From: Argentina anserina
Lineage: Eukaryota; Streptophyta; Magnoliopsida; Rosales; Rosaceae
Direction: 5' to 3'
Length of the DNA stretch: 64,000 nucleotides
Assembly (NCBI RefSeq): GCF_933775445.1
Contig: NC_065878.1
Location: 22,766,395-22,830,394, forward strand
How positions within the stretch are numbered: position 1 is the stretch's first letter; the number at the start of each line of letters is the position of its first letter. The notes under the pieces are model-generated. The model had not been told where the DNA came from and did no database searches. It saw only the letters and a list, made by a program, of their open reading frames with translations. Made by a program: the position numbers and the translations under genes. Shown one piece after another: positions 23,936 to 37,266 of this stretch.

Positions 23936-24250
23936 TCAGTAGGGAATCTCTAGTGCCATACGAACCCTCTGTGCACCGGAATTGAACAGCATTACAATGG
24001 AACATTTAAGGTTAGGAACTCTCTGTATTTCGGTGTTGTAGGATTTTCGGTGTCCGCGGTACCGGATGATATAGATCACCAAGACAATGACGATTACCAG
24101 AAGGGTGAATAGAACAGTGAAGGTCAGAAGCAGAACCCATAACTTGGCACCAAACAATGAAGTAGGCTTCATGAGCTTTTGCTTGAGAAACAATGTAGTG
24201 GAAGATATGGTTTCAAAGAGATGAAGAAGGACATTAGAGAGTAGAGTCAT
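23936..24250 (-). pseudogene. Possible N-terminal fragment of a receptor-like kinase (104 codons)
   Basis: The frame has SLFGAKLWVLLLTFTVLFTL followed by a hydrophobic stretch (VIVIVLVIYII) and a basic RYRGHRKSYN. This layout resembles the N terminus of the plant receptor-like cytoplasmic/TMK-like kinases that start with 'FGLKLWVLI' and a single membrane helix. The kinase domain is missing: the frame stops at 23936 and the dispersed repeat begins just beyond. It could also be an unrelated small membrane protein. Assignment rests on the juxtamembrane pattern only. Confidence 0.35.
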
Positions 24251-24862
24251 GATTCATTTGGGTCTCTCAGCAGAAAGAGCTATCAGTTTGGTGTAGTTCA
24301 AATCTCTAAAAAAAACTAACCAGCGAAAGCAGCGGGAAATATCCGCAATGATTTAGTGTTGTATCCTTTTGCAACAACTCAACCAATAGTCTCCTGCCAC
24401 TTCAAAATAGCCATTTCTTTTTTCCTTTTCTTTTCTGGAAGCTCTGATCTGATGAATATCAAGGAGAGTTGCATTTTTTAAAAGCACAAATGTGTGACAG
24501 GACGAGCTCAAAGTTTAGGACTCAAGACCTTTGAGAGGACTTAACTGGACATGAACTCAAGGGCAACTATATAAGAACATTTTTCATCCCCAAGAAAAAG
24601 GAAAAAGTTTAGACCTCAATATCTCACTTGGACTCATATGACACGAAAAATTTCTGGTAATTTCCAAAATTTTCATTTACTAGCCTTTTAGAGGCATCTA
24701 ATTCTCGTTTTTGGTAGCCATAACTTACAAAGTAGTTCTGCAACTGATCTACGGGTCTTTCTCTGTGTAAAGAAGTTCAAGAAAATTTGGATGTATGCCT
24801 CCAAAGCTTGCAATGCAGTGTCGATATATTCAGTACTTCAGTCAATAGCTAACACAATGGCT

Positions 24863-27516
24863 TCAACGAAAAAATGGCTTCCGCAGGCATAGCTGCTCTA
24901 TGGCTCCATCCTTGAACTGCTTTTTAATTGGACGCAGCTTAACCTCATAAAGCTTCGGCCATAGTTTTCCAGTCACTGAATATAGATTACAAGATAGTTT
25001 TTGGTTCACCATCAGTACACCGTGACTCGTATATATGAAAGACACAATAGTTGGAGGACTTGGAGCTTAGTCAGCTTACCATAGATACGGTTGCTCTTGC
25101 TATCCCATGCAATGCCGTTTAGCACATCAATAGCCTATATGCCAGATTACATTTCTGATAAGTAAATTATAATTCAAAATTTTTTGGTATTGCGTCAACA
25201 TTTAAGGAACTACAATACAAGATAACACATTGATTTTGGGTCAAGGGCTTACATGATTCCCAGCAGCTAGTAAGCCCTCCCTGCAAGGCACGAAATTAAA
25301 ATTCCACTTCAAGAAATTCATAAGCAGCTTATCGATGATACATATGAGAAGAAAATTTTGCAAAGAATAAATAAGAGCAAAGGACTTGAATAGGAAGAAC
25401 CTTAGATTTGGAAGGAGAATCCATCCAAGCACCCTGCCATCGTCTTGCGAGATTCTGGCAATGCAGTCTGCCTACAAAGTGAGAGTACATAACTTTCAGA
25501 AACCAATCCAACCCAATATAAAGTACTTTATCAGGTAATTTAAAGTGATGTCTCTATTATTCAAATGTAGCAATCATACAGCAAAAAACATTTGACATGG
25601 ATTTCAAGCAATGTGAAATGAGTGACCTGATAAACATTTGCCCAAACTTCGCCATTTATAAACTCCAACTCATTGAGGTTGTGCACTTCATGATCTTTGT
25701 ATATGACTATGTGTTTGTCTATAACTGCATAAATATGACATAACTATATTAAAAACACTAATTTTCGACAAACTGACACGCATATTGGTAAAGCATAAAC
25801 TCGATGACTATCATCTAAAACAACAGAAGCATGAATATCAAGGATATGCCACAATGATAACATTTATATAAAGACACTGAGAAAGAAGAACGGAGGGTGA
25901 ACCAAATACAAACAGAAACACATTACATACGTATACACAAATGAGGATTATATGAATAGTGTCATATGGAAAAGGAACCTTTCAGTGTTTGAGGGTCAAT
26001 CTTGTACAACATGGACGTGCCATCACTTCCAAATAACAGTTCTCCATCAGTAGCCAGTCCCCAACCATCTTTCATTTGATGAGTGAACTTTTCAGACTGT
26101 ATTTTTAACAAGAAAAAAAAGGCAGTTTATACGGATCAGAAATTCATTAGAATTTCAATCCTCAATTTAGGTTTAATTCTGAGAAGAATAAATGGGATCT
26201 GATATATCTTAGCATGAGGACAAGAGTAATATTTCAGCACTGAACCTATGATTTCAGACAATGCAGCAGTAGAGCCATATATAACTATCTAAATTCAAAT
26301 GAAACTTTCTTGCATTTCTTTTACATCAGCTTAAGGGAAAACAATACATAAGATAATACTTCTAAAAGGAGTAAAGGAAAAGCACAAACTTTTCTGAAAT
26401 CATTTCGGTCATATTTGAAACCAATTTGCGTCAGCCAAGTTACTTGGAATAGCCTACAAACGAACATGCAAATGACCCAATTAGCATTTTCGGACTTTAG
26501 AGACGTCAAATATATCATAAACATGGAATCAAAGACCAATGATCAGCTTTAAATTAACTGATAAAGGAATCAGCAGAGAGCACAAACATATATTTACTTA
26601 CTTTTCACCAAGAAGAGTTAATCCCTCCCCAAAATATCTAGAATCCATCTCCTGAAGAACCTCAACCTGTACACAGATAATCATCTTTTCAGACCTACAA
26701 AATTAAAACTTGCATAATGTTCACTACCAACACAGTTCAACAGGTGTAGCAACTCAATAAACAATTGAACTTATATAACCGTGTCCTTCAAATTGGTTGT
26801 CCTAAGAAACATATATAACTATGTTCTTACAACACATACCAATTATACTTGCTTTATTAGGTAAGAATACATAAAAAAAAAGATCATTTATCATGAGGAT
26901 TGAGGAACAACTAACTACTCCAACATGTTACGAAATCGAAAAGAAAGAAGCTTTACCTTTCCTGTTTGAATATCCACCTTGCGCAGTGATGACTGAAAAC
27001 CACAATCCAAAACTGAAATGTTAAAAGATTGAATCACAGAAACAATGTAGTGATAAAAATATGCTCTAAGCAAAAACCACGATACAAACTCACCCGGCCA
27101 TAAAGACCAGTGGACTCAAATAAGCTCCCATTTCCAGCATAAAGAAGCCCCTGACCAAACAAAACATAACAAAATCACCCAAATAAGCCCTGAACCTTAA
27201 AAAAAACAGTAATAAAACCAATCTGAACCTTAAAACAAGCAAATCCCGCAAAATCCGGGTCGGGAAGATCACCTGGGTGAGGGCATTGGGATCATGAGGG
27301 AACTCATTGACGACCTCGATGGAGTAAACCGCGGCGTCGTAAGCAATCGAGGCGCTCCACGTGTTGGACAAAATGGCAAAGAGAGAGGAACATGAGGAGA
27401 ATGTGAGAGGTGTTGTTTTTGTAGAACTTGGGACCGGGAGCCATGGGAGTGAGGGGCACTGGGTCCGAGGATGGCTTCTTATTGGGCTTCTTGCGAAGCA
27501 ATCGGGTGGCTGCCAT
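24863..27516 (-). CDS. QCT: Glutaminyl-peptide cyclotransferase (plant QC), with a frameshift in exon 1
   Basis: Plant-type QC turns N-terminal glutamine of secreted proteins into pyroglutamate in the ER/secretory route and is a five-bladed beta-propeller, unrelated to animal QC. Exons read 27516-27273, 27150-27094, 26992-26957, 26666-26602, 26453-26390, 26096-25979, 25724-25627, 25471-25401, 25280-25253, 25134-25080 and 24975-24863. Diagnostic stretches: YSIEVVNEFPHDPNALTQ, LLYAGNGSLFESTGLYGR, MKDGWGLATDGELLFGSDGT, LNELEFINGEVWANVYQ and IARISQDDGRVLGWI. Exons 2-11 join in frame. In exon 1 the frame from ATG 27516 (basic start, then a hydrophobic HILLMFL anchor) does not connect with the frame carrying AILSNTWSASIAYD: one base too many, near 27380 in a CTCTCTCTTT run. 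This is either an assembly error or a true lesion that removes the normal N terminus. The gene is divergent from HSP90, 1.2 kb apart. Confidence 0.9.
27370..27390 (-). other. Frameshift site in QC exon 1
   Basis: On the minus strand the run CTCTCTCTTTG contains one base more than the reading frame allows (or two too few). Before it the frame reads HILLMFLSL; after it the conserved frame is AILSNTWSAS. No GT-AG pair lies between the two frames, so a small intron does not explain it. Confidence 0.8.
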
Positions 27517-27639
27517 GGTGCGGTGGCTGAGTCATGGGTCGGTAGAAGTTGATGGCTGCGACTGGGGGTTTATTTGCAGCGGTGGAAATGGCGCTAAGCT
27601 GCCGCGCCTGGGTTTGGGCTGTTCTGGTTGACTTGGACC

Positions 27640-28450
27640 GTTTTGGAGTTGCCAAATTTGTGGAGCAAAATATTACGTTACTTTTATATTGGGAAAAATA
27701 ACCGAGTGTAACTTGTGTATACTATATAGTTGAGATTTGAGGAGGGTTCAAAATTGTACTTTGAAAGTTTTCAATGTAGAGGTCAATGGTGATAATGAAC
27801 ATAAGATAATTTTAGCAAAAATGAGAGTTTGATAAATAGAAAATAAATTTTATTTTGAAGTGTTTGTAATATCTAAATTAATGTCATTTTTTTAGTCAGA
27901 CACGTGATTTGTAAGTTATTACTTTATAAAGCATGATTTTCACATGGTGTTTTAATTGATTGTGTATAACATTGTAATTTGACACAAATTTTTTCAAGTA
28001 ATATATATTAATATCTTATCCAACGATACATGGCATTGTATAAGCAATGTCCACGATATAAAAAAGGAGGCACATCAACGCCTCATGATTTAAATGTTAA
28101 ATTGTAATTTTAAACAAAAATTATGTTTATTCTTAGGATAAAACACCTGACTCTATGAGAATGAAATGGGGATAGTTTGCTCACACGACACACATTTTTT
28201 TTTCGAATAATATAAACTCGTCCTCATATGATCCCATAAAATTGTCTCTCATGTCAGTAAGTCATGTAATGTATCCATTTTAAGTTGCAGTATATTTTAC
28301 CGCATTTACTAGCGGACCACGGCCACTACACTCCAAACTCGCAGGCCCGTTTTCAATTAACGGGCTAACCCGCTTCTCCTTGACTACGTCAACAAAACAC
28401 GTGCGAGCCCTCACACGTTTCGTGCCGTCAGTTACAACCCGTCAACCCCG
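27640..28450. other. Intergenic between QC and HSP90, AT-rich
   Basis: No coding frame was found. The last 150 bases (from about 28300) turn GC-richer and lead into the HSP90 promoter. Confidence 0.6.
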
Positions 28451-28632
28451 TAACGGAACATTCCAGAGCTACCCAACGATCCCCACCACCAGCCAGAACC
28501 TTCTCGACTACCTCCCCAAACGATGCCGTTTACCAAAAACCGCGGGAAAATAAATTACGAGAAAAGAGTGGAAGAGTCCAGAACCACACTCCTCTCACCG
28601 ATTCAGTTTTCCTCTTCTCCTATATAAAAGGG
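28450..28632 (+). promoter_or_regulatory. Heat-shock promoter of the HSP90 gene
   Basis: A three-block heat-shock element GAAcaTTCcaGA lies at 28456-28467 and a two-block GAAccTTC at 28496-28503. The TATA box TATATAAAAG is at 28621-28630, about 126 bases before the start codon. This arrangement predicts HSF-driven, heat- and stress-inducible expression. Confidence 0.8.
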
Positions 28633-28752
28633 CCACACTACCTCCCACCTCTCTCAATCAGAATCGAAAAACCGAAAACCTAAATTCCCAATTTCAATCT
28701 CTCCCTGCAAATTTTCGCTCTCTAATAAAATCTTCAAAAGCAAACCTAATAA

Positions 28753-31382
<2,630 letters not shown>

Positions 31383-32570
31383 GCTGCCTCTGGCTTATGG
31401 TGGTGCGAGGTTGTGGATATTTTCCATCTTTCAGTAGTTGTGTGTGTTTGTGTTTAACAGGTTTTTGGGTAGAGGTCCTTTGGTGACTAAGTTTCTGAGT
31501 ACTTTTTTATGTTACAATTGTGAACTCTCTTGAAGTTAATATAATCTTGGTTTTCCAAATATCTAATTTGTTCTTTATTCAAGACATGTTCCTTATGTGT
31601 TGCTGATTTTGCATGAAATTCCAAACAAGAGAGATCAGTGGAAGATCAAACTTCCAAGCAATATATCATTGTACTTGAAGTCATAACACTAGGCTAACCA
31701 AAAGAGAAGGTCTTGAATATCAGAATGACACTTCTGCTTTATGAGCACATCAGAGCCATATTTTGTAACTGAAATCCCATAAATCCAGCCATCTACTAGA
31801 TCTCTAGATGAATTTGCAGTCCCGAAAACCTTATAATAACTAAGTTACAACATAAGTTGTAATTAATACTACTCAAACCAACTTAATTTATATGCTTCTC
31901 ATTTCAAATATTCTTAGACATGCTGTAACTTATTTTCTTGTGACACTGACATATATGAAACAAGAAAGAACAGTGAAAGGTTTTTACTCTCTTTTTTTTT
32001 TCAGAATAAACAGGGAAAGGAATTTAGACAAAACCTCTAAGCTTTGAGACTTCCAAGTTATAGAGGAACAATCCATCATAGTCAGGCAATAAAATTATTC
32101 CAGTATAATATCAGATTTTCTTTACTGAAACAACAGGAGCATAGCTGCATCATTTGAAATCAAACACACAGCTATTGTGTTATAATTGTGTACTCCGCCC
32201 CAATTTGTGTTGCTTCTTAGCTAAAATTCATTCCCCATTTTCCTAGACTTGCATTTACTTATCTGGTTGATTTGACATAGTAGTTCAAATAAAAAAGAAA
32301 ACTGCGAGACCAAGCTTCCACCCTCTGAGACTTGAAAGTAAGAACGGCATTTGTGTGAATGATGTGCGTGTTCATCATATTTAAAGCACTTTGCCAATGA
32401 AAGTAATACAGAAAACATAATGAGAGTAAGAGATTTTTGAGTAAGATTAAGGTGCCTGAAATGGCCAATATAGAAACTATCATTCACAAGTAACAAACAC
32501 TAAACTCTGATTCTGGGTTCTTTACAGAAGAACCGAAACAACAGCAAAGGAGAAAATTACAGGACTTCAA
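31383..32570. other. HSP90 3' region and intergenic DNA
   Basis: The first 160 bases behave as a T-rich 3' UTR. The rest up to the ELOF1-like gene shows no supported gene; minus frames at 32221-32496 could be 3' UTR of the ELOF1-like gene. Confidence 0.5.
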
Positions 32571-32583
32571 TGCTATCTGGGTT

Positions 32584-32859
32584 TCATTTATCTTCATTGT
32601 CGCTGTAGGTAAATTCATTGCACCACTCAGTGAAGATGTCAATGGGTTTCGTCGCAGTGGTGATTTTCGTGGTGAAAGTTGCTTCGCAATCGGAGCACAC
32701 CGCCCTGCCTTGCATTTCCGTCATGTCCATTTCGCACCGGACATTCGGACCGGAGGAGTGGCAGCAGCAGGAGGGGCAATGGAAATCAGCAGTGTCAGGG
32801 TTCCCGACTCGCTTCTTGTTCGGAACAGCAGGCCTCGCCGTCGACTTTCTCTTTGCCAT
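32584..32859 (-). CDS. Transcription elongation factor 1 (ELOF1/Elf1) homolog, diverged, single exon
   Basis: ELOF1 is a small zinc-ribbon protein that travels with RNA polymerase II through nucleosomes. The 91-residue product starts with the basic MAKRKS tail seen in the family (MGKRKS). Four zinc-ligand cysteines follow in two CxxC pairs: CPSC (28-31) and CSDC (55-58), with RCEMDM between them and the conserved end TTKITTATKPIDIFTEWCNE (compare TTxITxLTEPIDVYSEWID). Insertions and extra cysteines (CCC at 31-33; C42) are unlike the normal protein. It lacks introns, which suggests a retroposed copy; the intact frame argues for constraint or recent origin. The start at 32859 gives the family N terminus. 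Confidence 0.8.
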   Translation of the reverse strand: MAKRKSTARPAVPNKKRVGNPDTADFHCPSCCCHSSGPNVRCEMDMTEMQGRAVCSDCEATFTTKITTATKPIDIFTEWCNEFTYSDNEDK

Positions 32860-33182
32860 GTTTTCTGAGAGTGATTTTTCTTTCCTGAATTGTGTGCTTT
32901 AGTGTGTAGGAGGCTGGTGCTTTTATAAGGGACTATTTCCGAATCCGTATTGGATTAGGAATTGGGCTTCCTATTACATAGAGGACCAATTAACCCATAT
33001 TCCTTACTGGAAGAGGATTCCAAATTTAATAAGGGAACACTTGAATATTTTTATTTGTTTTTTTTTCTCTTTTTGAGAAAATTACATACACCTAATTCAT
33101 ATACTGTGTATAATCAGAATTTTGCATAATTATTTTTATTTATTTTTTATGTCCTCACTTTTTTTTACGCTTTCAAGCGGGG

Positions 33183-33725
33183 GATTCTATTTGCACGTCC
33201 GCAATTACTAAATATACTTCTCTAATTTTTGTATAATTTTATTGCCCCTTTTACCCTCTACAAAACAAAAGCATATGAAAAAATAACGTTGTATGAGAGG
33301 GAAAGGGTTGAACTGATAAAATCACATATAATTATATTATCCAGTCATCTATGATAGATGAGCATCTCTTTTTGAAGAGATTTGTTACTCCAGATCTATT
33401 AATTAGCCAAAAATGGTGCTTGTGGTGCCGTTGGTGCAGCGCTTGCGAGAGGTTGGAGTATTGTTACAGGGGCGGCGAATTGGGAGAGATAGAGAGGTAG
33501 GAGGGGTCGCGAATATGGTGGCGGGTTCTCTGACAAGGGATGTTGGTGTTGTGGGATGGAGATGGAATCATCAAGAAAGGAAGGGTGTTGAAATTAGAAC
33601 TGAGAGAGAGAGATCAACAAAAATTTTGGCTTAGTGTGTGTGAGAAAAAGATCGTAAAACAGGAAATATGTTTTTACAAAAATTAGTGGAGGTATACTTC
33701 GTAAATGGAGATGTGCAAATAGAAC
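33183..33725. mobile_element. TIR element of about 540 bp with about 50-bp inverted ends
   Basis: The left end 'attctatttgcacgtcc' to 'ctaatttttgta' (33184-33233) pairs with the inverted right end 'gttctatttgcacatctcc' to 'ctaatttttgta' (33675-33725). The interior holds a GC-richer 73-codon frame (33413-33634) without recognised domain. No target-site duplication could be seen, so the superfamily is open (Mutator-like is possible from the long TIR). Confidence 0.65.
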
Positions 33726-33779
33726 TACTCTTTAGAAGCTAAGACGTGCATAATGGACTTTTGCACAATTTACTCTTTT

Positions 33780-34550
33780 TTCTTCCCAACTGATGTTTTT
33801 GGTCAGACAAAAGTGCTTGAATCGTCAAAACTCTAAGACAGTACGTGTCCTAAAGCTATTTGTACAAGTATCAAAGAAGAAACTCCTTTACTGATACAAA
33901 CATTGTAACAATAAGCTATGAGTGAAGCATCCTTCAGACACCAATTCTAGAAAAAAACTCCATCCTTGATGTCTCTAGAAAACCTGGTTGATAAATGAAA
34001 AACACTAATTCAAGCCTGTGCAGCAATGAATGCTCCACTTCTGCGACCGAAGACAGGCCTTCCACCAGAGCCCTAAGTTATTCTACAAGAGCAGATGATT
34101 AGAATTATCGGATACGTACACGTTGAACAAAGCAAATGATTTGAGGCAAAATGTTATCAAGAATGCCAAACGACAAATGTGCAATTTCATTCATATAAAT
34201 GCAGCAAAAAGGGCTTAGGCTAACGTAGGTTAACTGTTACAAACGCTGATGAAACAGATCAGATCGCACAGAACATGTGGAAAGCTAAGACAAGTAAATA
34301 TGCCAGGACATATTCCTAGATGCGACTATGGATTTATAGTAAAGAATAACATGCTCGGACAAACTAGGGAAGAATTTTGTTACTTGTCACTCAAGAGCCT
34401 TTTCACAGATTACCTATAGCTAATGCACGTTAGTTATATAGTGTTATACTGACATAGCTTAAACAAGTCTATATAAGCATTATAAACAAGCATACAAAGC
34501 AACAATGTATGAAAGAAAAAGGGCAAATGTTATTTGAGCGATGTGAGATC
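33780..34550. other. 3' flank shared with the RPS10 duplicated blocks
   Basis: 34340-34520 matches 8030-8170 and 10430-10590 ('gacaaactagggaagaattt', 'ttcacaga.tacctatagc', 'acaatgtatgaa'). This shows that the third RPS10 remnant came with the same 3' flanking DNA as copies A and B. Confidence 0.7.
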
Positions 34551-34555
34551 ATTAC

Positions 34556-35115
34556 TCTGAAAGAAGTCTGGAATTGTGCAGGTGCTCCTTCCTTGTCGCC
34601 AACAAGCTGACCAGAGGATGCCCGGTACTCATCACAGTCCCCAAACCTTGAACCTCCTTCAACGCGAGGCAAAGCACTGAACATAATCAACAAGCATTTG
34701 TCTTGAACACTGAAGCTACAAAAATTACATGAACTTACATGAGGGTATGCAATGTTACCGTGGACGGTCACCATTGAAGCCACCGCGCCGATTGATCTAG
34801 CACGATTCTTGTTCACCAAGGTAGCAGTCACAATTTCTGATGGAATTAAAGATTGAGGCAAGTTCTCAAGTACTCAATTCCCACATTGGTAAGGTACCAG
34901 TAATAGCGCTTCCAAGCAAATGTCTCCCGCACATACTCCTTGGATTTGAAGCTTTGCATTAGCTTGATGACTTGCAAGTTCGGAACATCATTCTCCGGAT
35001 GCTTTTCAAGATTGAAATCCTTCTTCGCATAACAAAGTCCCTCTACGTATACAACATTGACAAATCCAAATAAGACACCGGCATCACCTGTATCACTCTT
35101 ATGTAGCCTGAACAA
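34556..35115 (-). pseudogene. 40S ribosomal protein S10 pseudogene, copy C
   Basis: The core at 35060-34850 is well kept: [51 protein letters not shown] and [11 protein letters not shown]. The next part reads PSEIVTATLVNKNRARSIG, after which the frame must shift to recover GGFNGDRPR before a GT donor near 34758. The C-terminal exon (about 34680-34556) reads SRFGDCDEYR and GDKEGAPAQFQTSFR. The normal MIIPEKNRREICKYLF start is missing or scrambled. It shares the unusual TLVNK insertion with copy B. Frameshift and lost start make it a pseudogene, although the core is younger-looking than in copies A and B. Confidence 0.82.
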
Positions 35116-35119
35116 ATGT

Positions 35120-36900
35120 CACAGAGGATCACACTTGAAAGTTGAAACCAAATGAAGACAGCACCAGTTATAAACATGAATTGATACCAAAAACTATATT
35201 TACTAAGCATAGCACTTTTTTGACTTCTGACGATTTGATATGATGTTCTGGAGTATGACATATACAATTTCATATGAACACCAAACAACAGCTCGAACCA
35301 TCGGAATTAGAGATAGAGCTAAGTGAAGAACAAAACTGACCTTTGAAGAGTGACTTGCAGATCTCACTCTGATTCTTCTCTGATATGATCTGAAATGAGA
35401 AAAAAGACACAAAGTACCAAAATAAGGCTGCAAGGAAAAGCAAACCATGACCTTGTTTTGATTGCTGTGAAAGCTAAAACGAGAGGTACAATGGAGCTCT
35501 GAAATTCGTAAAACCCTAGCGCAGTATGTGACCGATTAAATGGAGAATGTGCGAGGCGTGTATAGTGGGCCGGTATTTTTCTTATTTTTGGGGATATATA
35601 CGGAGGTGATCCATTTAAAATCATTTGTCAAATTCCGAACTCATATTTAGTCTTCACATAAAAAAAAGACTTGTGTCATATGTGATTTAATTACAACAAA
35701 AGCCTTGTGAATAATTAGGTTAGGGCTGAAACTTGTTGCACATTCATCATGTATTGATTGTGAACTTATTTGTTATGACATTGACATCAATGAAGGTAAA
35801 AATGGAAGAGTGTAGGATAGGGGGTGAGTTGGGCAAAAGTCTCCTTTGGAAAGGAGCAATGCCAAGAACATATATGGAAATGATGTGAACATTTTCCTCC
35901 AAGTACATCATTGGATCCCTTTTTAATTTCCAAATCAAAGAAACTACAACAAAGCCTGCCTTGTAGAATGGACCAAAAGTTGTTCATGTGCCTCATGAGG
36001 TGGTGCAGAAAACAAATTGCTCCAACTACTCTAGGTAAGTAATTTCATACTTATCCCTTTTATTTTTATCTCTGTGCTTGATGGCCCTCTGCAAGTTTAG
36101 AAACTTTATTTTTTAAGCAAGGCCTATAGCTAAACAATGGTAATGCACGGAATTTAGATACCCCCCTAGTTAAGGAAAATTGGACACCTTTAACCCAAAT
36201 TAGTCATTTTCCTAGTATTCGACATAACCATGAACAATGTGTTAGGATAAAAATAGAGAGTTATTCTAGGAGTATAAAACATGAATTATCAACTCTAGAA
36301 TTGCCTAAAAGCATATCCTATTGAGTTTTTAGCATTTTGTAATAAGAATATGTAAGAGATTTTTAGAGTAGCAATTATGAAGTTGATGTTCAAACTAAAA
36401 AATTTCTTATTTTGTCGTACATCAACAAAAAAAAGGTAAAAATAAAACAAAATCCATCAACTAGCCGCACTAAAAACGACATATATTTTCAATACAATTT
36501 ATTATATTTTCACAAAATTCTCATCCGTTTACAGGTAATATATCTTTACTGGCAGAATCATTTATACATATTTATCCAAAAACCAAATCTTATTTTTCTA
36601 AAAAAAAAAAATATTTCCCTAAAAGGAATGGATTCCTTTCTTTGAGGTCCCCCCACCCAACCAACAAACCCTGCCACCTCAGAACAAATCATATCGCTCG
36701 GACAATTTGTTTCCTACGTGGCACCAAATTATTGCTGAAAGCTCGGTTCTGTACGTGACGTACGTTAATTGATTCCACACAGGATTTTCTCTTTTGCCAC
36801 TGACACCATGAAAAGACATATACGCCCCTCCATTAATTCCCATAATTCCCATATAAACCTGTACTCCCTCACAGAGTTCAATTCCTGCTTCTGCAGAGTT
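35120..36900. other. Intergenic, no gene recognised
   Basis: Upstream flank of the RPS10 copy C and AT-rich spacer. Minus frames at 35043-35624 and 35747-35996 show no domain. 36640-36800 is richer in C and likely begins the promoter of the next gene. Confidence 0.5.
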
Positions 36901-36936
36901 CAGGAGCCAGGAGTATTAACCAGTCCTCACCTCCAT

Positions 36937-36939
<3 letters not shown>

Positions 36940-36976
<37 letters not shown>
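36940..36976. repeat. CT microsatellite in the 5' leader of the CBE1-like gene
   Basis: About 17 uninterrupted CT dinucleotides; a second short CT run follows at 37119-37138. CT runs in 5' leaders and core promoters are common in plants (GAGA-type/BPC binding). Confidence 0.9.
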
Positions 36977-36983
<7 letters not shown>

Positions 36984-37266
36984 TCTTCCCCCAAATTCTC
37001 CTCAAACCTCTTCACCGGAACCCTAACCGGTTCACATTCTCCGTTCGATTTCTTCGGAAGCAGTCTTTCTTGAACGCCGGCGCTTCTTGGCGGTTTCGTC
37101 TTCGCTGTAACACACACACACTCTCTCTCTCTCTCTCTGCTTCGTTTTGGTTTTGTTTTGGTTCTGATGCTCCGGCATTGCTTTGTGCTTCGCCGGCGGT
37201 GGTGATCTCAGTGATTTGGTGACGTTTTTGCAGGTGATTTGAAGCTGAGTTGGTTGAAAACTGGAA

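Noticed and set aside
33413..33634. 73-codon plus-strand frame
   Set aside because: It lies wholly between the TIRs of the element at 33183-33725 and shows no recognised motif.
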